Part shown: piece after piece, positions 9,683 through 20,100 of the stretch
How positions within the stretch are numbered: position 1 is the stretch's first letter
Layout of the letters: every line of letters begins with the position of its first letter
NCBI GenBank assembly: GCA_020852965.1
Contig: JADYZV010000131.1
Location: 62,001-126,000 of the forward strand
Length of the DNA stretch: 64,000 nucleotides
Source: Pirellulaceae bacterium
GTDB taxonomy: Bacteria; Planctomycetota; Planctomycetia; Pirellulales; Pirellulaceae
Reading direction: 5' to 3'
Program-made: the position numbers and the translations under genes
The notes under the pieces: model-generated
What the model saw: only the letters and a program-made list of their open reading frames with translations
Database searches by the model: none
Told to the model about the DNA's origin: nothing

Positions 9683-9915
9683 GATTTCGCTCCTTACATA
9701 CGACCAACTATAAGATACATATCGTAGCCCTTCACGAGTTTTGCAATCGCTGGTGGCATTCGCTAGCACGGATGGCAAGGCCTGAGCGCGGATAGGAATG
9801 TCATACTATGGCCCCTCACACTTCTGCCATACCAACCAATACATCTGACAAGCCAGCATAAGGATGTTCCCTTCAGCAAGAAGCTCGCAAACAGTTGCTA
9901 AATATCTATTTCCCC

Positions 9916-9991
9916 ACCAAGCACCAAGCACCAAGCACCAAGCACCAAGCACCAAGCACCAAGAACCAAGCACCAAGCACCAAGCACCAAG
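9916..9991. repeat. Heptanucleotide tandem repeat (ACCAAGC, about 11 units)
   Basis: Nearly perfect 7-bp units run without spacers just beyond the 3' end of the PSD1 gene and upstream of the DUF1501 gene. One unit has A in place of the last C. The lack of spacers rules out CRISPR. Such heptamer runs may change length by slippage. Confidence 0.9.
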
Positions 9992-9993
9992 AA

Positions 9994-12900
9994 CTATTTA
10001 CAAAGCGTTTCATCCAAATTCATGACCTGATTGCAAACCATCGTCCAAGCGGCCAAGTCGGCTGCGGGGATCTTAGGATCGATAGGCGCTTGGCTAACAC
10101 CGATCAACGCCTGGGCGTCTTCAGTATGAGCCCGATAGTAGTCGAGCAAGTCGATGTGGCTGTGTACGAGAATCGAACGCTCGCGATCACTCAATGGTCG
10201 AGCGAGCACCCGCGCGGCGATTTCGTCGATAACTTTATCTGAGTTTCCGGAACCCACCCGAATAGCTCGTTCTGCCAGCTTGAGGGCCGCCTCGACGAAC
10301 TGCGGGTCATTGAGAGTTACCAGGGCTTGCAGGGGCGTGTTGGTTCGCTCGCGTCGGACCGTGCAAACTTCTCGGCTCGGAGCATTGAAGGCTTCCAAGT
10401 TGGGGGGCGGTGCCATGCGTTTCCAAAAGGTGTACAGCGCGCGGCGATAAGAGCCCACACCTTGATCCTGTACGTAATTGCGAGTGTCTCCGCCTGGTAG
10501 GCCAACCATGTCCCAGATGTTACTAGGCTGGTAGGGTTTTACGCTGGGGCCATACATCATGCTGGATAACAATCCACTGCTCGCTAAAGCGTAATCGCGG
10601 ACCATCTCAGCATCCATGCGGAAGCGCGGACCGCGCGAGAGCAACAAGTTGTTTGAATCTTTCTCCAATTTATCTGGCGTGGCTACAGCGGCCTGCCGGT
10701 AGGTGGCGCTCATCAGCATCTGTTTGTAGAATCGCTTGACATCCCAACCATGTTCGCGAAAATCTACCGCCAGCCAATCGAGCAAATCGGGGTGCGAAGG
10801 GACGCTTCCCATCACTCCAAAATCTTCGGCGGTTGCCACGAACCCTTGTCCGAACAACTGCTGCCAGAAACGATTGACGGTAACGCGGGCGGTGAGTGGA
10901 TTCTCAGCGGCGACCACCCACTGAGCCAACCCCAAACGATTGTGAGGTGCCTCGGCGGGCAGCGGGTGCAAGGCGGCGGGCGTGTCGGCCAGCACTTGCT
11001 CACCTGGCTGATCGTACTCGCCACGCATTAAGATATGCGCCATAGCGGGCGAATCCGCTTTTTCCTGTTGTATGTGTGTCACAGGACTGCGTCCCTGAAT
11101 TGCATCTCGCTCGGCTTCGAGCTGCGTCACCTTGTGCGCCAGTTGTTGGTAGGAAGCGTCGACCGTCTGCAAGTAGTGTTGTTGCAGCGACTGCTGTTGC
11201 TCGGGCATGCGATCGGAGGCAGCAATCGACAGCAAACGCTTGAGTGGTCCGCTCTCCGCCAGCGCAGCGACTTCGTCGGCAGATAGCATACGGTCGAAAA
11301 GATACACATCCTGTACCGCGCCACCTTCGAATACGTCGCCACCACTACGCTGGCCAATTCGTAGCGGTGTTTCGGTAACGATGGATGCTTCTGCAGTCAG
11401 AGTCTTTGTCTCGATCTTCAGTGGCTCGCTGCGACCGTTGAGATAGAGTTTGATTCCTTCGGGCTTACCCGTGCCATCGTAAGTTACGAAGACGTGCTGC
11501 CACAGGGCGGGGTCTAGCACTTCGCGTTTCGTAGCGACTTTAAGCGCGTTGCTTGGCCAAGTGTCGACGAGGTGGACCGCCAACCTGCCTCCCCCTTGGT
11601 ACAGATCCCAGCCGCGATAGGCTGCGCCCGAGTCCATCCGCGCCAGCACCGAACCGCTTGACGTTTTGTTTGCCGCTTTGATCCAAGCACCAAAACTGAA
11701 TGCCTGATCGCGCTCGTAACTACCGAGCTCGCCCAGTTCGAACGTTGCTCCCGCTTTGACCGTCGGCGCGGGTCCGAGCTTACCATCGACGATCCAAGCT
11801 ACCTCGCCCGTGGCCGAGTAGCTAGTTTGCGGCGAGAGCTCGTTGACAATCGCATTGCCCGCTGCCTCGGTCATCGGAAAGTGGGCCACCAGGGAGCCTC
11901 TAGGCAGTTCGTTTTCAAAGGATTCGGGGGTGACCGCCGTCAGCCAATTCTCAAACTCCGGGCCACTTTGCGCTTTGCGCTGTTCACGCTCTGCAATTGC
12001 CGCTTCTATTTCGACGGGGAGCGCTTGCCAGCGCGGTTGATCTTCCATCGAAGGGACCAGCAGCACCGCGCTGCGACCATCCTTAACGTTTCCGTCTAGG
12101 CCTTTTTGTGTGGTATTGCGAAAGAAGGCTGCCAGCGAATAAAAGTCCTTCTGACTGATCGGGTCAAATTTGTGGTCGTGGCACTGCGCGCAATTGGTAG
12201 TCAGCCCCAGGTATACCCAGCCGAAGGTCTGCACACGGTCGACCGCATAATTCGCCAAATTCTCAGCTTCGATCGTCCCCCCTTCGTTCGTGGTGATATT
12301 GCAGCGTTGAAATCCTGTCGCAATTAACTGGTCGTCGGTTGGATTGGGGAGCAAATCTCCGGCCAATTGATCGGCCGTGAATTGATCGAACGCTTGATTG
12401 GCATTGAAGGCGCGGATGACCCAGTCGCGATAGGGCCACATCTCGCGATAGTTGTCGAAGTGCATACCGTGCGTATCCGCATAGCGAGCCGCGTCGAGCC
12501 AATAGCGCGCGCGGTGCTCGCCCCAGGCTGGCGAGTTCATCAGCCGATCGACCCAAACGCTCAATGCTTCGTCGCCGCCCGCTGGATAGTCGCGCAAGAA
12601 GTCGTTCAGCTCGCCGGGATCTGGTGGTAAGCCGGTGATGTCCAGGTGGATGCGGCGGAAGAGAGTGCGCGCATCGGCTTCGGGTGCCGGCGTCAATCCG
12701 CTCTGTTCCAGTTTGGCTAAGATAAAGCGGTCGATGTCGTTCTTGACCCACGCCTCATTCTGCACTGTCGGCGGATTTCTCTTGCGTGGCGGTAGGAAGG
12801 CCCAATGCGATTGGTACTCGGCCCCGTCTTCGACCCAGCGCTTGAGCAGTTCCCGCTGTTCGAGCGAGAGTGGCTTTTTCGTCTCCGCCGGTGGCATCAT

Positions 12901-13290
12901 CAGTTCAGGATCGTCGGTAAACACACGATCGATCAGCGCACTATCCGCAGGGTCGCCCGGGGTAATGACCCCCGAGTCGATTAGGGCCTCGCGCTGGTCC
13001 AACCGCAGATCGGCCTGACGCGCCTCGGCGTCCGCACCATGGCACGCAAAGCAATGTTCGGCCAAGATCGGGCGTATATCGCGGTTGTACTCGACCGTCT
13101 CCGAGGCTGCGACGCTCCCCGCGAGGCCGGTCAGGAGCCAAGCGCATGATAACAGCCAGGTCAGGAGCAAACGCCGTGGTCTCGCTGGCTTTTGAGCGTG
13201 CTCTGGCGTTGCGTGCGAGCCCAGCCAGCCCGTCGACAAAATGCGTGCCAAGCTCAGCGGTGATAGACAACCCATCAGTAGACAATCCAT
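9994..13290 (-). CDS. PSD1-type c-heme / DUF1549 / LamG / DUF1553 secreted protein
   Basis: The start at 13290 (1098 aa) is supported by an upstream AGG and by the N-terminal hydrophobic helix ([19 protein letters not shown]). Domains in order: a PSCyt1-type heme site (HCFACHG), a planctomycete cytochrome segment with [15 protein letters not shown]1549 ([24 protein letters not shown], a second Cys pair at [13 protein letters not shown]), a LamG/concanavalin-like insert (residues about 480-700), then DUF1553 ([37 protein letters not shown]). It is probably exported and binds heme; with DUF1501 it may act on polysaccharide or similar material, which is inference. The open frame extends to 13401, so the start is not certain. 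Confidence 0.9.
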   Translation of the reverse strand: MDCLLMGCLSPLSLARILSTGWLGSHATPEHAQKPARPRRLLLTWLLSCAWLLTGLAGSVAASETVEYNRDIRPILAEHCFACHGADAEARQADLRLDQREALIDSGVITPGDPADSALIDRVFTDDPELMMPPAETKKPLSLEQRELLKRWVEDGAEYQSHWAFLPPRKRNPPTVQNEAWVKNDIDRFILAKLEQSGLTPAPEADARTLFRRIHLDITGLPPDPGELNDFLRDYPAGGDEALSVWVDRLMNSPAWGEHRARYWLDAARYADTHGMHFDNYREMWPYRDWVIRAFNANQAFDQFTADQLAGDLLPNPTDDQLIATGFQRCNITTNEGGTIEAENLANYAVDRVQTFGWVYLGLTTNCAQCHDHKFDPISQKDFYSLAAFFRNTTQKGLDGNVKDGRSAVLLVPSMEDQPRWQALPVEIEAAIAEREQRKAQSGPEFENWLTAVTPESFENELPRGSLVAHFPMTEAAGNAIVNELSPQTSYSATGEVAWIVDGKLGPAPTVKAGATFELGELGSYERDQAFSFGAWIKAANKTSSGSVLARMDSGAAYRGWDLYQGGGRLAVHLVDTWPSNALKVATKREVLDPALWQHVFVTYDGTGKPEGIKLYLNGRSEPLKIETKTLTAEASIVTETPLRIGQRSGGDVFEGGAVQDVYLFDRMLSADEVAALAESGPLKRLLSIAASDRMPEQQQSLQQHYLQTVDASYQQLAHKVTQLEAERDAIQGRSPVTHIQQEKADSPAMAHILMRGEYDQPGEQVLADTPAALHPLPAEAPHNRLGLAQWVVAAENPLTARVTVNRFWQQLFGQGFVATAEDFGVMGSVPSHPDLLDWLAVDFREHGWDVKRFYKQMLMSATYRQAAVATPDKLEKDSNNLLLSRGPRFRMDAEMVRDYALASSGLLSSMMYGPSVKPYQPSNIWDMVGLPGGDTRNYVQDQGVGSYRRALYTFWKRMAPPPNLEAFNAPSREVCTVRRERTNTPLQALVTLNDPQFVEAALKLAERAIRVGSGNSDKVIDEIAARVLARPLSDRERSILVHSHIDLLDYYRAHTEDAQALIGVSQAPIDPKIPAADLAAWTMVCNQVMNLDETLCK

Positions 13291-13660
13291 CAATAGACCT
13301 CGCTCGTAGGTGGGAAGGAAGGCAGATTGGCCAGGGTCCCCCATCCGCAGTCTTGCGGCTGACCTGAAGATTTCCGCAATGGGGATGAATGTCGCCGTCA
13401 CCGCTATTGTTGTGGGCTGGAGGTTGCGATCTTCTCATTCTAACCCGAATTCGTAACTACGAAAGCAGTAAATCCCTCTCCCCTTTTTTGGCTCTTAACT
13501 CGCACCTGTTTCGATCGATGGAAAGTTTTTGGAAGCAACGATCGAGTACGTTGGGCAAGCCTGCACGATCAGCGGGCACCGTAGAAGATTTAGACTACTT
13601 TAAGATTAATCTCAGGCCGCATTGCGGAAACCGCCGATATCGGATAGATTTCTTCTCGTT
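13291..13660. other. Intergenic region upstream of tRNA-Pro
   Basis: No convincing gene is present. The region should hold the promoter of the tRNA gene on the plus strand and of the PSD1 gene on the minus strand, but I cannot point to clear -35/-10 boxes. Short near-repeats of CCATCARTAGAC occur just at its left edge. Confidence 0.5.
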
Positions 13661-13735
13661 CGGGGTGTAGCGCAGCCTGGCTAGCGCATCTGGTTTGGGA
13701 CCAGAGGGTCGTAGGTTCGAATCCTATCACCCCGA
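13661..13735 (+). tRNA. tRNA-Pro (anticodon TGG)
   Basis: The cloverleaf can be folded by eye: acceptor CGGGGTG pairs with CACCCCG, followed by discriminator A. The anticodon arm is TCTGG-TTTGGGA-CCAGA with TGG in the loop, and the T arm contains TTCGAAT. CCA is not encoded. The 3' half is the integration target of the island that follows. Confidence 0.95.
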
Positions 13736-13745
13736 CTTTTTCTAA
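13694..13745 (+). repeat. attL: direct repeat in the 3' half of tRNA-Pro
   Basis: The 52 bases from the anticodon loop through the end of the tRNA to TTTTTCTAA occur again, identical, at 51455-51506. The bases outside differ at both ends. This is the classical signature of tyrosine-recombinase integration into a tRNA gene, with the intact tRNA kept on the attL side. Confidence 0.95.
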
Positions 13746-13811
13746 AAGACGCTGAAACAAGTAGTTACGTTACCTGCCGAAGGTCGGCAGTGCAGCCTGT
13801 AAATTCGACGA

Positions 13812-13832
13812 AATCCGGTAGTCTACCGGATT
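13812..13832. promoter_or_regulatory. Perfect inverted repeat between attL and integrase
   Basis: The arms are AATCCGGTAG and CTACCGGATT with a single central T. An 11-base piece, CTACCGGATTC, recurs next to attR (51302-51314 area). The placement at both element ends suggests a binding site for the integrase arm domain or an excision factor. Confidence 0.5.
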
Positions 13833-13856
13833 CGGTGAAATTGGAGGTTGCACCCC

Positions 13857-15134
13857 ATGCCGAGACCAGCTACTCCCCGCGTTCCTTCTTACCGTCGCCA
13901 CAAGCCCACAGGGCAAGCTGTGGTGACCATCAATGGCCGAGACATCTACCTCGGAAAATGGAACTCTGCGGCAAGCAAGGACGAATATGACCGTCTGATT
14001 GCCGAATTCCTTGCCAACGGTCGCCGGTTGCAAAGCGATGCCGACGCGACCGTGGTCGAAGTGCTCAATGCATATCGGAAATTCGCGGAAAACTATTACC
14101 GCAAAGACGGTCGGGTCACGAGCGAATACGGTTGCATCCTAGAATCTCTGAAGATCGTCCGGGAACTGTACGGGCGCAAGATCGCCAACGACTTCGGCCC
14201 CCTGGCGCTCAAAGCGGTTCGTCAAAGGATGGTCGATAAAGGTTGGAGTCGCGGCCACATCAACAAGTCGATCGGCCGGATTCGCCGCTGCTTCAAGTGG
14301 GCAGTCGAAAATGAACTGGTTCGGCGGGATATGTACCACGGGCTGATGGCCGTCTCTGGCTTGCGCAAAGGCCGCTCCGAGGCTCGCGAACCAGATCCAG
14401 TGCTGCCTGTGGACGATGCGACCGTTCAAGCCACCCTGCCCCATCTGACGCCCATCGTGGCGGATATGATCCGTTTTCAGCGGATCACTGGCTGTCGTCC
14501 GCAGGATGTCTGTAATCTGCGTCCCTGCGATGTGGACACGTCAGGTGAAGTCTGGTTGTACCGACCAAGCACACACAAAACCGAGCACCACGGACGGGAA
14601 CGAGTCATCCCGATCGGACCCAAAGGGCAGGACATTTTGCGACCGTATCTGTTGCGAGAAAAGGAAACGCATTGCTTCCGCCCAGTCGATTCGGAGAGGA
14701 AGCGCCGTGAGGAGCTGCACGCGAGTCGATCGACTTCCCTTTCATGTGGCAACCGACCAGGAACGAACCGAAAGCGGAAACCGAAACGATTGGCGGGAGT
14801 ACAGTACACCACCTTTAGCTACCGCCGAGCGATCCACCGCGCCTGTGACCTCGCTTTCCCGCCTCCTGAGCCGCTGAGTCAACGCGACGGTGAAACCAAG
14901 AGTCAGAGGGTCGATCGCCTGACGGACAAGCAGCGAGCCGAATTGGAGAAGTGGCAATCAGACCATCGCTGGTCTCCGAACCGCCTGCGTCACTCCGCCG
15001 GCACCGAGATTCGCAAACGGTTCGGGTTGGAAGCCGCCCAAGTCATCTTGGGGCACGCATCGGCGGACGTTACGCAAGTCTACGCCGAACGGGATCTGCA
15101 AAAGGCCGTTGAGATCATGCGCGAAGTGGGGTGA
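13857..15134 (+). CDS. Tyrosine recombinase (site-specific integrase)
   Basis: The 425-aa integrase follows a TTGGAGG ribosome site. It has an N-terminal arm-binding region (VVTINGRDIYLGKW, residues about 22-36), a core-binding SAM-like domain (residues about 60-165) and a catalytic domain. The catalytic set is visible: Arg in RITGCRPQDVCNLR, His-x-x-His/Arg as RLRHSAGTEIRKR, LGHASADVTQVY with the Tyr nucleophile near the C-terminus. It should integrate and excise the element at tRNA-Pro. A decayed relative of its N-terminus sits beyond attR. Confidence 0.96.
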   Translation: MPRPATPRVPSYRRHKPTGQAVVTINGRDIYLGKWNSAASKDEYDRLIAEFLANGRRLQSDADATVVEVLNAYRKFAENYYRKDGRVTSEYGCILESLKIVRELYGRKIANDFGPLALKAVRQRMVDKGWSRGHINKSIGRIRRCFKWAVENELVRRDMYHGLMAVSGLRKGRSEAREPDPVLPVDDATVQATLPHLTPIVADMIRFQRITGCRPQDVCNLRPCDVDTSGEVWLYRPSTHKTEHHGRERVIPIGPKGQDILRPYLLREKETHCFRPVDSERKRREELHASRSTSLSCGNRPGTNRKRKPKRLAGVQYTTFSYRRAIHRACDLAFPPPEPLSQRDGETKSQRVDRLTDKQRAELEKWQSDHRWSPNRLRHSAGTEIRKRFGLEAAQVILGHASADVTQVYAERDLQKAVEIMREVG

Positions 15135-15218
15135 CAAGTGGAAATGACTTTAGTTCTTGCGGATCTCAGCGTAAAATAGAACGCCAGCAATTTGGAACAC
15201 TAGCGCAAAGGATCAGTC

Positions 15219-15845
15219 ATGGACAAATCAGGTACGGTCGATCGAGTTGACGGAGCGGCGAAGTCCCAGGGTGTTTCCACGGCGACAGCTACTCTGACTC
15301 GCGAGGTTGATCCGCTGAGCGTGACAAAGCGATTACAACGTGATGGCCGATGGCCCGAAGCCGAGCCGGTCAAGAACCGAATGATCAAGGAAGCCCGCCA
15401 GAAGGGCATGGACAGGGGAGAGGCGCAATCCTGGGCGTATGCCGAGATCGATCGCCTATATCCACCGCTCACCGGATCACGCGCACCTGCAACCGAATCG
15501 CAGGCTGTTCCGGAAGATCCAGGCGTCACAGGCCTCGGCGATCTCCCGGCCGACTGGCCCGAGCTTCCAGCCAATGCCTCGCTCCAGGTCGAGATCGCTT
15601 GGGTATCCGCCAATCGCCTCCGAGTTCGCAGCGGAACCGGCGTCGATCTCTCCCGGGCCCTGAGCCCAGCGCCGAGCTATGCGGCCCTGTCCTGGCTGGA
15701 GACTTCGATCCTATTTCCATCCAAGTTCGCTGACATCAGCGTCAAAGCCACGGCCCAGCAGGACGACGAGAAGGAGCTCATCCGCCGGGAAAAGATGTCG
15801 ATCGAGGAGATCCGCGGGATCCTGGCGGAGATGCTGGAGGGCTAA
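15219..15845 (+). CDS. Hypothetical protein, C-terminus probably truncated
   Basis: The ATG follows AAAGGA and the 208-aa product has no domain I recognise. The C-terminal stretch SVKATAQQDDEKELIRREKM is clearly related to a fragment at 40926-41111. In that fragment the sequence continues into a CPTCGQS zinc-knuckle-like end. Here a TAA interrupts, and the matching NCGQT residues appear in the next frame, so this gene has probably lost its last 10-15 residues through a frameshift. It lies immediately downstream of the integrase and may belong to a planctomycete mobile-element accessory family. Confidence 0.6.
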   Translation: MDKSGTVDRVDGAAKSQGVSTATATLTREVDPLSVTKRLQRDGRWPEAEPVKNRMIKEARQKGMDRGEAQSWAYAEIDRLYPPLTGSRAPATESQAVPEDPGVTGLGDLPADWPELPANASLQVEIAWVSANRLRVRSGTGVDLSRALSPAPSYAALSWLETSILFPSKFADISVKATAQQDDEKELIRREKMSIEEIRGILAEMLEG

Positions 15846-16475
15846 TGTCCACAATTGTGGACAAACTCCAGCGAGCAGACCCAGCGTTTTCCTTGGTGGA
15901 AGGCTCAAAGGTGCCACGGTACGGCGTGAGCCTAGCCCCGACATGTCAGCTACTATCCATATGCCGCGCGGTTCTGTGCTGGCGTAGGGCTGCGTGGTGT
16001 CTGAGTGTGGGCGTTGATGGAGCGAGGGGGCGTAGTTTGTTGCGGGGGCTGCGAGCTTTGGGGAAGCTAGCAGCTGGGAGGAGAGCGGCGGGCCAGGGGC
16101 ACAGACAGATGGGCGACCGAGACCGATGCTTAGCCGCGAGCCCCGATGGCCATTGGAATCGATAGGCAGACCGGATCCACCGGAAACCGACCCGGACCCT
16201 GCCGGTGGTGTCACGGGAGTCACGTGAATACCCCTGTGAACTGCCGAGCGCGAATGGATTGCGTTGCTGGGTCCATGTTGTCGGGCGTAGTGCGTTGAAG
16301 ACTGTCCACTGAACGGTTGCGGTGACTTTGTACTTGTCCGCAAAACAAAATGGGGCGTGGCGAGGCGTCCTTTTCCATTCTGGCCCAAAGCCATGCGCTT
16401 TAATGACTTGCGAATACCTTTTGGGAATCCCCGCATTTGCGTCCACCGCAGCCATTTTTCGCAAATGGTGACAGA
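15846..16475. other. Gene-poor region with an 18-bp palindrome
   Basis: I see no credible gene. The long minus-strand open frames here are Ser/Pro/Arg-rich and mostly antisense to the preceding gene. A perfect palindrome, TGTCCACAATTGTGGACA, spans 15846-15863 right after the stop of the preceding gene; it may be an operator, or the remains of the zinc-knuckle coding end. Confidence 0.45.
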
Positions 16476-16664
16476 ATGTCACCGCCAAAGCACCCCAAAG
16501 AAAGTGACGCAGTGGATTTGATTACCGCAATCCATGAGGCGGGACACGCTGTCGCGCATCGGCGGCTTTTCGGAGAACGAGACTTCTCGTGGGGCATGGC
16601 ACTCGTGCCTGACGAGGAACAAGAGGAACAAGGCATGGACGGATGGAATATTCGATCCGGTTGA
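16476..16664 (+). pseudogene. Truncated HEAGH-motif zinc-peptidase-like fragment
   Basis: The frame from ATG 16476 encodes 62 aa. It starts with a region containing LITAIHEAGHAVAHRRLFGE, which carries the HExxH zinc site of M41/FtsH-like or related metallopeptidases. It then stops abruptly. The remainder of such a domain is absent, and the opposite strand is the 3' end of the AlbA_2 gene. This looks like the 5' stub left by a deletion or insertion joint near 16,660. Confidence 0.55.
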
Positions 16665-17154
16665 TTTCCAAGACCGATTTTGTATGCCGATTCCTTAGCA
16701 ACTCCAGATGAAAGTGCGGGGCAGGTTTGCTGTGCCCGTCGATTCTGTAATAGTACGTTTTCTCAATCTTGGCTTGATGCGGTGCGGCGGGGCTATCTTT
16801 AATTTCAAGTACATACACTGATTGCGTCGTATCAGCGGCAACCGGAACGCGGTGTATCCGAAAGTCGCGAATCGGATATTCGACGGATTGTTCAACCAAG
16901 ACTGACAAGTAGTCGCTCATACTTTGACGACCAACCTGCTGGTCACATGGCTCGACCAACCGGCTATCGGAAATACCAAATGCGATGTAGCCGCCGCCTG
17001 AATCTGCAAATGCAGACACTTGCTTGCCAAGCTCGGCCTTTAGCTCACCCTTGTTCTTCAGTATTTCTGCTGACTTAAATTCCCAGCGGTCGTCCTCATC
17101 CGGAGGCAACAATTGCAGCAAACCGTTGCTGTCCAGCTTCGTGAAATCGATCAT
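16522..17154 (-). CDS. AlbA_2 (Schlafen-like) DNA-binding protein with a chimeric C-terminus
   Basis: The start at 17154 overlaps the helicase stop by 4 bases (ATGA), which fixes the reading frame; the product has 210 aa. The N-terminal part has the AlbA_2 pattern: RWEFKSAEI, then ELGKQVSAFADSGGGYIAFGISD. These domains occur in helicases and Schlafen-like nucleic-acid-binding proteins. After about residue 165 (ELLRNRHTKSVLEI) the sequence becomes Arg/Pro-rich and is simply the antisense of the HEAGH stub, so the natural C-terminus has been lost. It is the last gene of the BREX-like operon and is probably damaged or shortened. Confidence 0.7.
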   Translation of the reverse strand: MIDFTKLDSNGLLQLLPPDEDDRWEFKSAEILKNKGELKAELGKQVSAFADSGGGYIAFGISDSRLVEPCDQQVGRQSMSDYLSVLVEQSVEYPIRDFRIHRVPVAADTTQSVYVLEIKDSPAAPHQAKIEKTYYYRIDGHSKPAPHFHLELLRNRHTKSVLEINRIEYSIRPCLVPLVPRQARVPCPTRSLVLRKAADARQRVPPHGLR

Positions 17155-20100
17155 TGCTTCTCCTGTTCGACAAAAGGCCGAAACCAGATTGGTTGAGGAT
17201 GGGCGATGGGCTCGATAGGTTCGGGGGCGGGGATAGGATCGCGGAGGTGCCAATCGCCTTCTTCCGAATCGTAGAGGTCGACGCTGCCGATGATGACGCC
17301 GCGTGGTAGGTCGTCGCTGTCGACCCCAGTCATGTCGTAGTCTTCTAGCATTTCTTGCTCTTCGTCTTCGGAGTACCTACCAAGACCAGCATAGATCAGA
17401 ATCCGCCCACGAGTCTTGGTAGAGGTTGAGCGATACTCGGTTTGCTTTACGCCACGCATGATCGCCGCTGCGTGAGGCTGACGGATACTAAGGGCTCGAA
17501 CCTTGTCTGGACTCTGGTCAATGCCAACTGAATGCAGAAATCGCACAAAATCGACTGCATCTTCCGATTCGCCGGGGCTGCGCGTAGACGGCAGCAGATC
17601 TTGTGAATTGCGAACCTCCTCGAGTGCGAGATCAATTTTTTCGTGATCCCAATTGTGCGATCCAACAAGCTCAAGCCAACCTATGATTCGAGCGTCGTAA
17701 CCACCACGTTCGCTGACAATGTGTCGATGTACAAGTTCACGTTGGAGTTTTGCTTCGAGCAACTCAAGCATTGCGTCAAAGGGCACCGACGACGAACCGC
17801 TGGCTGGTTCTCCCTGATAGACCTGGTCTATCGTGCGTTCCCAAGCAGGAACGCGGCTACCATCTGCTGACAAGGCGATCGACACGACGCTGGTGCGAGT
17901 CTCGCCGCGACCGCCCTGAGTAGTGACTTCCCAGGTAGCAACCACTCCGCTTTGAGCATTTGGAGATTTCACTCGCACGCCGAGCTCATTGGCTGGGACA
18001 TTGCGATAGTCTTCCAAATAACCTTGAATCAACGCATGATCCAGCCCCAACAATTGCAGGTGCTCATCCTCAAGCGATCGTTCTCGACTGTCGGTAAATA
18101 CCGCCGGCCAGCGTCCGTCTTTGCCTCGGAACTCGAATGTGCCATCGCCGACGGTGTTCCATGTACCACCCGTTTCCTCTGTTGCTAGTTGGGCAAAGCG
18201 GACAATGCGGCTCATCCCTTCACTGGTGTCCGACAGCGGCTGATACTCGTCGATCGAGAAACCGTCGAGGTCTTGGAACAACTCGAAAACCGCAGTTCGA
18301 GCTTCGCTAGCATTCGACAAGGCTGCTTCGAGTTCAACCCGTGTACGTTTCAGTTCAGGATCGGAAATCGCTTGAGCATATAGCTGTTCGTAACTCAGTC
18401 GCTCTGAAAGCTGGCCAAGAACTTGAGACTTCAAATCCTCCGCAACTTCTCCATGCTCGTCAACTTTGCCAAGCGTCTTGGCGATCTCCTTAAGCTTCTC
18501 GTCGAGTAACAAATAGATCCGACCTTCGATGGTGTCAGACAGTACTAGATTAAAAACTTGTGCCGTATCTTTTTGACCGTATCGATGGATGCGGCCGATC
18601 CGTTGCTCCAAATCCATGGGATTCCAGGGAAGATCGAAATTGAACAGCACGCGAGCATGCTGAAGGTTGATACCTTCACGGCCGGCTGCAGTACAGATCA
18701 TCACTCTGGGGCCATCGGGTTGCTTGAATCGCTTTTCGGCTGCGGACTTACTTCCGTGGTCGCCGCCTTTCAACACCACTACGCCTTGGCCAGGGTAAGC
18801 TTGGTCGATCTGCTCGCCAAGCATTTCTACGCTTCCCAAGTATGTGGCGAAAATGACGATGCGTTCCTGAGGGCTCTGCTGCCAAAGCACCCCCAAGGCC
18901 TGGATTAAGTTCCGTACTTTCGTTTCTGCTTCAGCCGGAAATCTCTCGAGCAACTTTTGGATGCGAAACCTCTCTTTGGGCAATGCTAGCTGAACGGCAG
19001 TGATTGCCGAGTCTTCGCTGCCGACGGTCTCAGTCTCCTGTGAATACTCGCTGGAAAGTAACGCCAGCTCGTCGTCGCTCATCTTCTTAAGCAGTTTTCG
19101 CTTCAGATCGACAACCAATCGTTCGGCTTCTGCTCGCCCCATAGCATCATCGCTCAGTCCGTACTCCAGACGCATCAACTCGCGTGCTTCAGCAAACGAG
19201 TCGTCTCGAGCTTGGATGTCCAGATTGGCATCGTGCAACAATCCCTCATGTACCGTCAACGCGATCATTCGGCGACGAAGTGTCCGATGCACAGCCGCAA
19301 AACTGCTGGCAGCGATCTTTTGGAAGATTGTCATCACGAAACCAAGAGCACGCCCTTGGTTGCCCTGCTTCTTGGCCAGAGCGAAACCGTCCATCAAGTA
19401 GTTATTCAGCTCATTGTAGAACTCGCGTTCCGCTTCGGTCATAACGAACGATTCGGTATGCACCCAGCGCCGAGCGAACAACGTCGAACCATCGGGCCGA
19501 CATGCGTCGGCCTTTGTTCGCCGAAAGATCACTGAGTTCAATCGGTAACGTTTCTCCAGCATCTCAGCAGGGCTTACGAACAGCGTCGGCTCCAACAACT
19601 GAATCAGCATGTAGAAACGAAAATGGTCGCCTTGGTGTGGAGTCGCCGATAGCAGCAACAGATCGCGGCAATGGTCGCGCAGCATCTCTGCCAGTTTGAA
19701 ACTCTCGGTCTTGCGAACTTTGGTTCCGTTTTGATAGGCACTTAGGTGATGTGCTTCATCAAAAACGACCAAATCCCAGGGCGGAGCCTCGCGCAGTCGC
19801 TTTACGCGCGCCTTCATCTTCAGAGTGTCGACGCTCGCGATTAGAAAGTCATGCTTGGCAAACGCGTTTGACTTGCGATCCGTCACGTCACCCTGCGATC
19901 CGAATATCTCGAACTTGAGATTGAAAACTTCATTCAGCTCTCGGTGCCAGTTGTTGACCAATCCCGCGGGAACGATCATCAAGGCCCGTTTCAGCTCGCC
20001 GCGGCTTGCCAATTCACGCAGCAATAGCGCCGTTTCGATAGTCTTACCAAGCCCCACTTCATCGGCGATCAGAAATCGGCGCGGAGAAGTCGTGGCAATG

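Noticed and set aside
9916-9991. Possible CRISPR array
   Set aside because: Units are 7 bases and directly adjacent, with no spacers and no cas genes in the window.
15845-16165. Plus-strand frame of 106 aa after the 15219 gene
   Set aside because: It begins in the palindrome at the stop codon and has no structured or conserved-looking segments; it may hold frameshifted remains of the preceding gene.
15711-16436. Long minus-strand open frame (241 aa)
   Set aside because: It is mostly antisense to the 15219 gene, rich in Ser/Pro/Arg, has no family features and no good start site.
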